Source: Puniceicoccales bacterium (GTDB taxonomy: Bacteria; Verrucomicrobiota; Verrucomicrobiia; Opitutales; JAIRLM01). From it: DNA of 10,017 nucleotides. The DNA lies in contig JAITSI010000032.1 of assembly GCA_031287845.1 (NCBI GenBank), forward strand, positions 1 through 10,017, read 5' to 3'. Shown here one piece after another: positions 1 through 6,381 of the stretch; the stretch's first letter is position 1; each line of letters starts with the position of its first letter. Under the pieces are notes generated by a model. It had not been told where the DNA came from. It worked only from the letters and a program-made list of their open reading frames with translations, and ran no database searches. Position numbers and translations under genes: made by a program.

Positions 1-285
1 GGAGCGGGCGGTGCCGTGGGCCGGGGCCTCGAGGGCCGGCCGGGCCCATTTGGGGGCTTTGCCCCCAGCTCCGCTTCCCCCGATTATCGATGCTACGGCA
101 CCCCGTGGACGGGGGATTGGCAAAGGGGCGCGCGGCAGCCCCCTTTGCGACCTCCCGGCCCGGTTGGGGGGCGCGCAGCCCCCGGCTCTGCCGTGCTTCG
201 CTTCCCTCTGGCGTCGGTGCTGGGGCCGCGGCACTCCGCGGGAGGGAGCCAGAGGGGCGCGGCAGCCCCCTTTGCGACCCTGCCC
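1..285 (-). repeat. GC-rich modular repeat, copy A (about two units)
   Basis: This stretch holds no credible gene. Its reverse complement aligns along its length with copy C at 7281-7540 and in part with copy B at 3148-3326. Two units are visible: 1-155, well preserved, and about 156-285, degraded. Hairpins in the good unit are TGGGGGC/GCCCCCA with loop TTT (51-67), CCCCGT/ACGGGG with a two-base loop (101-114) and GCAAAGGGG/CCCCTTTGC (120-148). A CTCGAG-centred GGCC-rich palindrome lies near 27-45. The copy sits directly after the holB stop codon, so in holB's direction of transcription it has the same orientation as the other copies. The left edge may be cut by the window. A role as a 3'-end or terminator element is inferred. 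Confidence 0.8.
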
Positions 286-1149
286 CTAGCGGGAAATGGG
301 ATCCCCTTCGGGAAAGAATACGGATTCCAATGCCGCCATCTCCGGGCAGTTGCCGGCGATGAGGTAGCGGACCCGGTTCAGGGCAGCGGTTAGCCCGGCG
401 AGGAGTTCGATGGCCCGGGGCCTGTCTTCCTCCTCCGGCAGGTCCATGGCCATTTCCAAAAGAACGGTTCCGCAGGCGGCCAGCGTGGCCAGCAGCTGTC
501 GGCGGCGATTTTCTTCCCCATCGCCGTCGCCGGGAGCCGCCGTGCAGAGGTCATCCAAAATTGCCCGCAGTCGAAAAATCAGCGCGTAGCCGTCGAGGAT
601 GCGCGCGGGCTGGGACGCTACCGTGTGCTGGGACCGTATTTTTTGGCAAAAGCGGCGGAAGTCGCCCACCCATTCCCCCAGGGGCGGCGGCAGGTCGGCC
701 GGCGCCGATTCGCGGCAGAAGCACGGCGAACAGCGGCTGCGCAGGGTGGCCGGGATCTCCCCCGGGCGGTCCGTGGTGAGGAGAAAGTAGACCCCGGCGG
801 GCGGCTCCTCCAGGATCTTGAGCAGGGAATTGGCGGCGGCCCGGTGCAGGCGGTCGGCCTCCAGGATGAGCACCAGCCGATCCCCGGTCCCGTGGGCAGT
901 TTTTTGAACCTGTGACCGCACCTCCCGGACCGGATCGGCGCCGATCTGCCACATTTTTCCCTCCGGCCGGAGGCGGAACAGGTCCGGCGATCGGGAATCG
1001 GGCAGGAAAATTTTTGCTATTTTTTCCCCAAAGTCCCTTGCGCCGGCGGCATCGGGCCCGACCAGCAGGAGCGCGTGGGGAAGGCGACCCCGCCTCCGGG
1101 CATCGGCGATGCGGACGGAAAAGTCCTCCACGCTGCCAGCGGTCTCCAT
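286..1149 (-). CDS. holB: DNA polymerase III delta prime subunit
   Basis: This encodes a 287-residue clamp-loader subunit, which as part of the DnaX complex helps load the beta sliding clamp on primed DNA. Visible family marks are an N-terminal HALLLVGP segment (residues 25-32), the EADRLHRAAANSLLKILEEPP region (about 97-117) and the LRSRC motif (136-140) that donates the arginine finger in this family. The Walker A loop is decayed to GPDAAGA with no Lys-Ser/Thr, so nucleotide binding is unlikely; that is tolerated in delta prime. The zinc-binding cysteines seen in the E. coli protein are not apparent. It is shorter than E. coli's 334 residues, with a weakly conserved C-terminal collar domain. 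The start chosen is the ATG two bases after the fabG stop; the reading frame stays open further upstream but there it only shadows fabG. Translation is probably coupled to fabG. Confidence 0.88.
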   Translation of the reverse strand: METAGSVEDFSVRIADARRRGRLPHALLLVGPDAAGARDFGEKIAKIFLPDSRSPDLFRLRPEGKMWQIGADPVREVRSQVQKTAHGTGDRLVLILEADRLHRAAANSLLKILEEPPAGVYFLLTTDRPGEIPATLRSRCSPCFCRESAPADLPPPLGEWVGDFRRFCQKIRSQHTVASQPARILDGYALIFRLRAILDDLCTAAPGDGDGEENRRRQLLATLAACGTVLLEMAMDLPEEEDRPRAIELLAGLTAALNRVRYLIAGNCPEMAALESVFFPEGDPISR

Positions 1150-1151
1150 GG

Positions 1152-1907
1152 CTAGCCGACCATGGTCATGCCGCCGTCCACGGCCAGCACCTGCCCGGTG
1201 ATGTAGCGCGCCTCCTCGGAGGCGAGAAAGGACACCGCGGCGGCCACGTCCTCCGCCGTGCCAAAGGTTTTTTGGGGAATGGAATCCAGGGCGGCCCGGC
1301 GGACTCCCTCCCCCAGGGCGGCGGTCATGGCGGTTTCGATGAATCCCGGGGCGACGGCGTTGGCGGTGATGCCGCGCGGGGCGAGTTCCCGGGCGACCGA
1401 CTTGATGAAGCCCACCATGCCCGCCTTGGCCGCCGCGTAGTTGGCCTGGCCCGCGTTGCCAACCAGTCCAACGACCGAGCCAATGGCGATGATGCGGCCC
1501 CAGCGGCCCTTGAGCATGGAGCGGCACAGGTGGCGGGTCCAGAGGAAACAGCTGTCTAAATCCGTGCGCAGGACAGAGTTCCATTCCTCATCCCCCATGC
1601 GCAGCAAAAGATTGTCCCGGCTAATGCCGGCGCAGTGCACCAGGATGTCCACCCGGCCCCAGTCCCGCAGCACCGCCTCGCAGCTCTGCCGCACGGCGTC
1701 GGGATCCCCCGCGTCCACGGCCAGACCAGCGCAGGGCACGCCAATGGCCCGCAGCTCCTCCACCGTTCCCTCCCCGGGCCTGGACGAACGGCTCGCGCAG
1801 AGCACCGCAGCCCCCTCCCGTCCCAGGCGCAGGGCGATTGCCCGGCCAATTCCCCGGCTGGCACCGGTCACCAGCGCCACCCGTCCTTCCTGAGGTCCCC
1901 TTGCCAT
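1152..1907 (-). CDS. fabG: 3-oxoacyl-[acyl-carrier-protein] reductase (SDR family)
   Basis: This 251-residue short-chain dehydrogenase should reduce 3-oxoacyl-ACP with NADPH in the type II fatty acid elongation cycle in the cytoplasm. The cofactor motif TGASRGIG is at residues 14-21, catalytic Ser at 144, and YAAAK gives Tyr157 and Lys161. The segments AGISRDNLLLRM, PGFIETAMT and the C-terminal GQVLAVDGGMTM are typical of FabG rather than of other SDRs. Two departures stand out: the usual NNAG is HCAG (91-94), and the Asn of the Asn-Ser-Tyr-Lys tetrad appears as Asp116 (TDLDSCF). The start at 1907 places the glycine motif at the usual distance from the N-terminus; the frame stays open upstream but that part is not family-like. 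No clear Shine-Dalgarno is seen. holB follows two bases after the stop. Another SDR specificity cannot be excluded. Confidence 0.87.
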   Translation of the reverse strand: MARGPQEGRVALVTGASRGIGRAIALRLGREGAAVLCASRSSRPGEGTVEELRAIGVPCAGLAVDAGDPDAVRQSCEAVLRDWGRVDILVHCAGISRDNLLLRMGDEEWNSVLRTDLDSCFLWTRHLCRSMLKGRWGRIIAIGSVVGLVGNAGQANYAAAKAGMVGFIKSVARELAPRGITANAVAPGFIETAMTAALGEGVRRAALDSIPQKTFGTAEDVAAAVSFLASEEARYITGQVLAVDGGMTMVG

Positions 1908-2051
1908 GTGGATCCAGGGAAGGGCAGTTGCCCCGGCGGGCAAGATTTTTTCCACCGTTTCCCGGCCATAAAAACATTGACGGGGTGCAATCTCCGCCAT
2001 CCCGTACCTCTGGGTCCGGCGCAATGGTTCGCTGCCACGACGGTGAAGCGC

Positions 2052-3131
2052 ATGGCCAGGGAAGCGAATTGGGGAAATTGGATGGCCGTGGAGGATTTGT
2101 CAGTTGACCTCCCGGAATGGGAATGGAGCCCGGGGTGCTGGGATCCTTGGCCCGGCCGCTGGGATGGGGGAGAGGAGGAGCTGCTTTGGCGGGAGGGGGA
2201 ATGGGAATTGCAAATGCCGCAAATCCCTTTGCTGGAGGAGGCGCTGTGCAGGGCGGGAATCTGGGGGGATTCGTCGGCGCTGATGCGGCTCCTGGACGGC
2301 CTGCGCCAGCTGGCGGACGGCGATGACCCGGTTGTCTTCTGCGGCGGGGAGGGTGTGGGAAAGGTTACCTTTGCCCGACTGCTGCACCGGCTCCACTCCC
2401 TGGATTCCAGCGCCTGCCAGCTGGTCTACTGCCGCGATCCGCTGGTGAACTTTTCCGACATCGCCTGCCAGCTGCTCCAATCGCTGCGGGACAGTACCCG
2501 GCCCAGCCTCATCCTGGTCCACCCGGAGGCGCTGGCAAGCGGCCCGCGCTGCCGATTCCTTTGCCGCCTGCTGGAGGACTGCTATCCCGTTCGCATCCTA
2601 TTTACCGTGGATTCCCGCGCCCTGGACTCCTTCTACCGCTGTCTGCCCGGTCCCTGGCGCCGTGGACTGCGGGCCCGCACCGTCGAAGTTCCCTCCCTGG
2701 ACGAGCGGCGTCCGGACATCCGCCCCAGCGTTTTGGCCCAGCTGCGGGAGCTCAATTTCCGCACCGGCCTGCGCAAGAGGATCACGGAGGCAGCCCTGGA
2801 GCGGCTTTGCCTGCGCGACTACGGGAAAAATTTTTACTCCCTGCGCCCCTTGGTGGAACGCTTGCACGCCACCCAGCCGGATGTGATTGCCAGCGCCGGC
2901 GATGACTGGCCCTGGGGCGAAGATTGGCCCTGCGGTGAGTGGGAAGGGCCGGTGCGCCCGCCATTTGGGGAAAAAAACTTTCAATTGGACGTCTTTCTGC
3001 GCGACATCCGGCGGAAAACCATCCGCGATGCCCTGGAGGCAAGCGCCCATAACCAGTCCCGGGCAGCCAGGCTCCTCGGGGTCACGCCCCAGTCCATCAG
3101 CAAATTTCTCCGCTCCGATCAGGCCCGGTGA
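2052..3131 (+). CDS. Fis-type DNA-binding regulator with degenerate sigma-54-activator AAA+ domain
   Basis: The 359-residue product resembles the AAA+ and Fis parts of bacterial enhancer-binding proteins. A Walker A-like GGEGVGKVT is at residues 98-106. The equivalent of Walker B, normally LFLDE, reads LILVHPEAL, so the catalytic Asp-Glu is gone. The GAFTGA loop that contacts sigma-54 is absent. The family's second half is still traceable through VEVPSLDERRPDI. The last ~35 residues form a Fis-type helix-turn-helix (NQSRAARLLGVTPQSISKFL). The first 71 residues are acidic and contain ten Trp; another Trp cluster lies just before the helix-turn-helix. It probably binds DNA without activating sigma-54 or hydrolysing ATP; target genes are unknown. 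Start at 2052 follows a weak GGTGAAG; the ATG at 2082 is an alternative. It is divergent from fabG and followed by repeat copy B. Confidence 0.72.
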   Translation: MAREANWGNWMAVEDLSVDLPEWEWSPGCWDPWPGRWDGGEEELLWREGEWELQMPQIPLLEEALCRAGIWGDSSALMRLLDGLRQLADGDDPVVFCGGEGVGKVTFARLLHRLHSLDSSACQLVYCRDPLVNFSDIACQLLQSLRDSTRPSLILVHPEALASGPRCRFLCRLLEDCYPVRILFTVDSRALDSFYRCLPGPWRRGLRARTVEVPSLDERRPDIRPSVLAQLRELNFRTGLRKRITEAALERLCLRDYGKNFYSLRPLVERLHATQPDVIASAGDDWPWGEDWPCGEWEGPVRPPFGEKNFQLDVFLRDIRRKTIRDALEASAHNQSRAARLLGVTPQSISKFLRSDQAR

Positions 3132-3147
3132 CCCAGGCTGGGGTATA

Positions 3148-3326
3148 GACCCGTAAACCAGGTCCGCCGGTTGACGATGGGGCTGCGCCCCCTCTGACAC
3201 CCCTCCTCCACGGCGTGTTGCCGCATCGATAATTGGGGGAAGCGGAGCTGGGGGCAGGGCCCCCAAATGGGCCCGGCCGGCCCTCGAGGCCCCGGCCGGC
3301 CCTGGAGGCCCTGGCCGGCCTGGCCA
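3148..3326 (+). repeat. GC-rich modular repeat, copy B (one unit plus 19-bp tandem tail)
   Basis: This copy lies between the converging 3' ends of the regulator gene and the downstream ABC ATPase gene. It begins with GACCCGT and a GGTCCGCCGGTTGACG block shared with copy C. A GGGGC/GCCCC hairpin (3179-3191) follows, then the conserved GCATCGAT, AGCGGAGCTGGGGGC, and the stem TGGGGGC-AGG-GCCCCCA (3249-3265). Relative to copy C one internal unit is missing. At the end a 19-base unit, GGCCGGCCCTCGAGGCCCC, is repeated at 3275-3293 and 3294-3312 with a partial third copy to 3325. No gene is visible here. The convergent position fits a bidirectional terminator, but no U-tract follows the stems. Confidence 0.8.
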
Positions 3327-4103
3327 TTAGCAGATGCTATCCCGGAGGAGTTCCCGGCCGTGCTCCGTCGCCGGTCCGGCGAGGATGGCCGCCGCCTCTC
3401 CCCGTTCCACGAGCCGGCCATTTTGCAGAATTGCCACGTGGGAGCAGAGCTGGCCGACCAGCGGCAGGTCGTGGGCAATGAAGAGCATCCCCAGCCGGTG
3501 GCTGTCCCGGGTCCGGCGCAGCAGCTGGACGATCTCTTCCCGGATGGCGCTGTCCAGTGCACTCACCACCTCATCGCAGATGAGAAATTCCGGCTCCACG
3601 GCAAGGGATCGGGCGATGGCCACCCGCTGCCGCTGTCCTCCGCTGAGATTTTCCGGAAAACTGTCCCGCAGCTGCGCCGGCAGCTGCACCGCCGCCAGCA
3701 GTTCCTCCACCCGTTCCTCCCGCCAGCGCCGGTCCCGGCCGGGGAAGTGCAAATTTAGGGGTTCCCGTAGGGTTTGGCCCACGCTGCGCCTGGGGTTGAG
3801 GGCATCTTGGGGGGATTGGAAGACCAGCTGCACCCGCCGGCAGAAGGCGCGCCGGGGAATGGACCGGGCCGGCGTTCCGTTTAGCAGTACGGTGCCGGAA
3901 TCCAATTTCTGCAGCTGGGCCAGGGCGTAGGCGAGGGTTGTCTTGCCGCTGCCGCTCTCGCCCACCAGCCCCCAGCATTCTCCCCGGCAAATTTTTAGGG
4001 AAACGTCGTCCAGGGCAAGGACGGCGGGCTCCGGCCGGTGGAAAAGTCGGCGGGGGCCGGCAAAGCGCACCGTGCCCCGGCGCAGTTCGAGGGAAAGGTT
4101 CAT
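3327..4103 (-). CDS. ABC transporter ATP-binding protein, OppF/DppF/NikE type
   Basis: The 258-residue protein is a complete nucleotide-binding subunit of the peptide/nickel importer family and would power a membrane permease from the cytoplasmic face. Motifs are Walker A GESGSGKT (48-55), Q-loop FQSPQDALNP (95-104), signature LSGGQRQ (153-159), Walker B FLICDE (173-178), D-loop SALD and the switch-histidine segment FIAHDL. The DE(V)VSALD wording is of the OppF-like half. Length is closer to NikE than to the ~330-residue oligopeptide ATPases, whose C-terminal extension is absent; substrate therefore stays open (dipeptide, nickel or other). Its ATG overlaps the stop of the partner ATPase gene as ATGA, implying coupled translation and a heterodimer. 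It converges on the Fis-type regulator across repeat copy B. No permease or binding-protein gene lies in the window. Confidence 0.87.
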   Translation of the reverse strand: MNLSLELRRGTVRFAGPRRLFHRPEPAVLALDDVSLKICRGECWGLVGESGSGKTTLAYALAQLQKLDSGTVLLNGTPARSIPRRAFCRRVQLVFQSPQDALNPRRSVGQTLREPLNLHFPGRDRRWREERVEELLAAVQLPAQLRDSFPENLSGGQRQRVAIARSLAVEPEFLICDEVVSALDSAIREEIVQLLRRTRDSHRLGMLFIAHDLPLVGQLCSHVAILQNGRLVERGEAAAILAGPATEHGRELLRDSIC

Positions 4104-4873
4104 GGTAGGCTGCAGGCCAGCAGCTGGGCGGTTTGGGCCCTGGCCGGCCGGGCGAATACCTCCGCCACCGGTCCCACCTCGACGATGCGGCCCCCGTCCA
4201 TCACGGCAACGGACTGGTTGAAGAGCTTGGCGATGCGCAGGTTATGGCTGATGAAGAGGAGAGAGAAGGAAAGCTGCCCCTGCAGTTCCATGAGCAGGTC
4301 CAGGAGAAGGCGCTGGGCCCTGCCGTCCAGTGCGGATGTGGGCTCGTCGGCGATGAGGAGCCGTGGGCCGGTGCAGAGGGCCATGGCGATCATCACCCGC
4401 TGCAGCATGCCGCCGCTGAGCATGTGGGGATAGGAGTGGAGCACGCGCCGGGGATCGGGCAGGTGGAGCCGTTCCAGCCAGTGCAGGACCCGGTCGCGAA
4501 TCTCGCCGCGGGACAGTTCGGGCCGGTGCAGGCGGAGGCATTCCCCGATCTGGTCCCCCGCCCGGAGCCGCGGGTTGAGGCAGGCCATGGGTTCCTGGAA
4601 CACGTAGGCAATCTGCGCTCCCCGCAGCCGGCGCAGCGCCTTTCCGTCGGCCAGGTCCTGGCCGGCGAAGGAAATTTTTCCCTCCAGCCGGGCCCCGTCG
4701 GGAAGCAGCCGGCCGATGGCGAGGGCGGTCAGAGTTTTTCCGCTGCCGCTTGCACCGATTAGGGATAGCGTCCTGCCCGCGTCCAGGGTCAGGTCTACCT
4801 CCCGCACCGCCGCGGCCCAGCCGCCGGGCCTGGGAAAGGAAATGGTCACGCTTCGCAGCTGGAGGAGGGCCAT
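4100..4873 (-). CDS. ABC transporter ATP-binding protein, OppD/DppD/NikD type
   Basis: This 257-residue ATPase is the first gene of the two-gene ABC pair. It shows Walker A GASGSGKT (40-47), Q-loop VFQEPMACLNP (91-101), signature LSGGMLQ (152-158), Walker B LLIADEPTSALD (172-183) and switch His210 in FISHNL. MLQR in place of QRQR after LSGG and the EPMACLNP wording are typical of the OppD/NikD side. The C-terminal extension of oligopeptide ATPases is lacking, as in NikD. Together with its partner it should form the motor of an importer for dipeptides, nickel or similar solutes; the membrane parts must be encoded elsewhere. The start at 4873 lies 47 bases from the divergent glmM start and has no recognisable Shine-Dalgarno, only AATTTCCC before ATG. 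Confidence 0.87.
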   Translation of the reverse strand: MALLQLRSVTISFPRPGGWAAAVREVDLTLDAGRTLSLIGASGSGKTLTALAIGRLLPDGARLEGKISFAGQDLADGKALRRLRGAQIAYVFQEPMACLNPRLRAGDQIGECLRLHRPELSRGEIRDRVLHWLERLHLPDPRRVLHSYPHMLSGGMLQRVMIAMALCTGPRLLIADEPTSALDGRAQRLLLDLLMELQGQLSFSLLFISHNLRIAKLFNQSVAVMDGGRIVEVGPVAEVFARPARAQTAQLLACSLP

Positions 4874-4920
4874 GGGAAATTGCTTTGACGGAAAATGCCC
4901 GCGGAGTTTTTTTTAAAAAA
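4874..4920. promoter_or_regulatory. Divergent intergenic region with T8A6 tract
   Basis: Only 47 bases separate the start codons of the divergent ABC ATPase gene and glmM, so signals for both directions must lie here or inside the genes. The stretch ends in eight T and six A immediately before the glmM ATG. No Shine-Dalgarno is positioned for either gene. A TTGACG at 4885-4890 is present, but no convincing -10 hexamer at 16-18 bases follows it. Promoter activity is inferred from gene layout alone. Confidence 0.4.
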
Positions 4921-6381
4921 ATGGCCCCGGCCGAGACGAGACAATTCTTTGGCACCGACGGCATTCGTGGCCCCGTCGGCGGCCCTCTGGTCAATGGCCG
5001 CTTCTTTTGCCGCCTCGCCGTTGCCCTGCGCCGGCTGCTGCACGGCCGCTGCCCGGAGGGACGACCGCCCCGCGTGCTCATCGGCCACGACGGCCGCTAC
5101 TCCGCCGGTCACCTGCGGGCTGCCCTGCTGCGCGGCCTGGGAAATTTTGCAAGGGTCTGGGACGGCGGCATGTTGCCAACCCCCGCCCTGGGCCATGGGG
5201 TCCGCCGGCTCGGCTGCGACTGCGCCATCGTCTTGACCGCCTCGCACAACGGTGCGGGGGACAATGGCCTCAAACTGCTGGGCCCGGACGGGGGCAAGTG
5301 GTCCATTTCCGACGAGCTGCAATTGGAATCCTTGCTCGCCGACCGGGACCGGGAGGGAGGACCGGCTGCCTGCGCCTGCGATTGCCGGGAATGCCGCGGG
5401 GAAATTTTGGACCACTACCGGCGCCGCTGGGAGGAATTTTTTCCCAAAAATGCACTGGCCGGGCTGCGCATCGTCCTGGACTGCGCCAACGGGGCCGCTT
5501 CTTCCCACGGTGCCGAATTTTTGACAAAGTTGGGGGCAGACGCATTTGCCATCGCCGCTTCGCCGGACGGCTACAACATCAACGGCCGCTGCGGCTCGGA
5601 GCATCCCGGGGAATTGCTGCGCCAGGTCCGAGCCAGGCGGGCGGACTGGGGAATGGCCCTGGACGGGGACGGGGACCGGGTTCTGCTCTGCGACGGCGAT
5701 GGCAATGCGGTGCCGGGGGAGCACCTGCTGGCTTTGCTGGCCCTGGAGGGTCCCGCCGCCGGGCTTGTGGCGCCTTCGCCGCTGGTGACGACGGTGCTGG
5801 CCAATGGGGCGCTGGATCCATTTCTCCGGGAGCGGGGGGTGGACGTGCTGCGCACGGAGGTGGGAGATCGGCCGGTCGCCGAGGCCATGGCCGCCCGGGG
5901 CTGTTCCCTGGGCGGGGAGCCGTCGGGCCACGTGCTGGTGCCGGCCTTCGGTCCCCTCGCCGATGGACTCTTTGCCGGTGTTCTGTTTTTGTGCTGCCTG
6001 CGCCGGCGAACGGACCATTCCTGGCGCTTTCCCCTCCTGCCCACCGCGCGGAAAAATCTCCCGGTGAGGGCAAAAATTCCCCTGGACCAATTGCCGCGCC
6101 TGGGAAAGATGGTGGAGGAGCTGGGCCGGTCGCTGGCCGGGGGCGGGCGGATTCTGGTCCGCTATTCGGGAACGGAGTCCCTGCTGCGCCTGCAGGTGGA
6201 GGCGGAGAGCGTTCCACTGGCGCAGGAGTGCCTGGAGCGCTTGGTGATGGCCCACCGGAGCGATGGGGAGCATGGCCATGGATGGACAGGAATGGGAGAG
6301 CCGGACGCGGGCCCGGGAGGTGATGCGCATCGAGGCGGAGGCCATCGTCCGGACGGCGGAGCGGCTGACGGAAAGCTTTGA
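4921..6381 (+). CDS. glmM: Phosphoglucosamine mutase
   Basis: GlmM interconverts glucosamine-6-phosphate and glucosamine-1-phosphate on the way to UDP-GlcNAc for peptidoglycan and lipopolysaccharide. The diagnostic blocks are all there: FGTDGIRG (10-17), phosphoserine loop TASHNG with Ser108, metal loop DGDGDR (Asp248, 250, 252), sugar loop GEPSGH (332-337) and phosphate loop RYSGTE (414-419). The family's normal ~445 residues end near LVMAHRS (441-447). The frame continues for about 40 more residues, Gly- and Asp-rich, overlapping the kdsD start by 104 bases; total 486 residues. This tail looks like read-through into the next gene rather than a domain. The start was chosen by homology just ahead of FGTDGIRG; it follows a T8A6 tract without a Shine-Dalgarno. 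The frame is open upstream, but that part is antisense to the ABC ATPase gene. Confidence 0.93.
   Translation: MAPAETRQFFGTDGIRGPVGGPLVNGRFFCRLAVALRRLLHGRCPEGRPPRVLIGHDGRYSAGHLRAALLRGLGNFARVWDGGMLPTPALGHGVRRLGCDCAIVLTASHNGAGDNGLKLLGPDGGKWSISDELQLESLLADRDREGGPAACACDCRECRGEILDHYRRRWEEFFPKNALAGLRIVLDCANGAASSHGAEFLTKLGADAFAIAASPDGYNINGRCGSEHPGELLRQVRARRADWGMALDGDGDRVLLCDGDGNAVPGEHLLALLALEGPAAGLVAPSPLVTTVLANGALDPFLRERGVDVLRTEVGDRPVAEAMAARGCSLGGEPSGHVLVPAFGPLADGLFAGVLFLCCLRRRTDHSWRFPLLPTARKNLPVRAKIPLDQLPRLGKMVEELGRSLAGGGRILVRYSGTESLLRLQVEAESVPLAQECLERLVMAHRSDGEHGHGWTGMGEPDAGPGGDAHRGGGHRPDGGAADGKL
6265..6270 (+). promoter_or_regulatory. Ribosome binding site deciding the kdsD start
   Basis: GGGGAG lies seven bases before the ATG at 6278, an ideal distance. 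In-frame ATGs at 6263 and 6272 are inside or one base after this motif and so are less likely. The site lies inside the glmM 3' coding region. Confidence 0.55.

Noticed and set aside
11..393. GC-rich open frames across copy A
   Set aside because: They are Pro/Arg/Gly-rich, have no family features and lie in the repeat and antisense to holB.
1150..1584. Upstream extension of the holB frame, giving a 432-residue protein
   Set aside because: The extra part is antisense-free shadow of fabG in another frame; delta prime homology begins at the ATG at 1149.
4885..4890. TTGACG as -35 for glmM
   Set aside because: The only A/T-rich candidate for -10 is too far away or would leave no leader.
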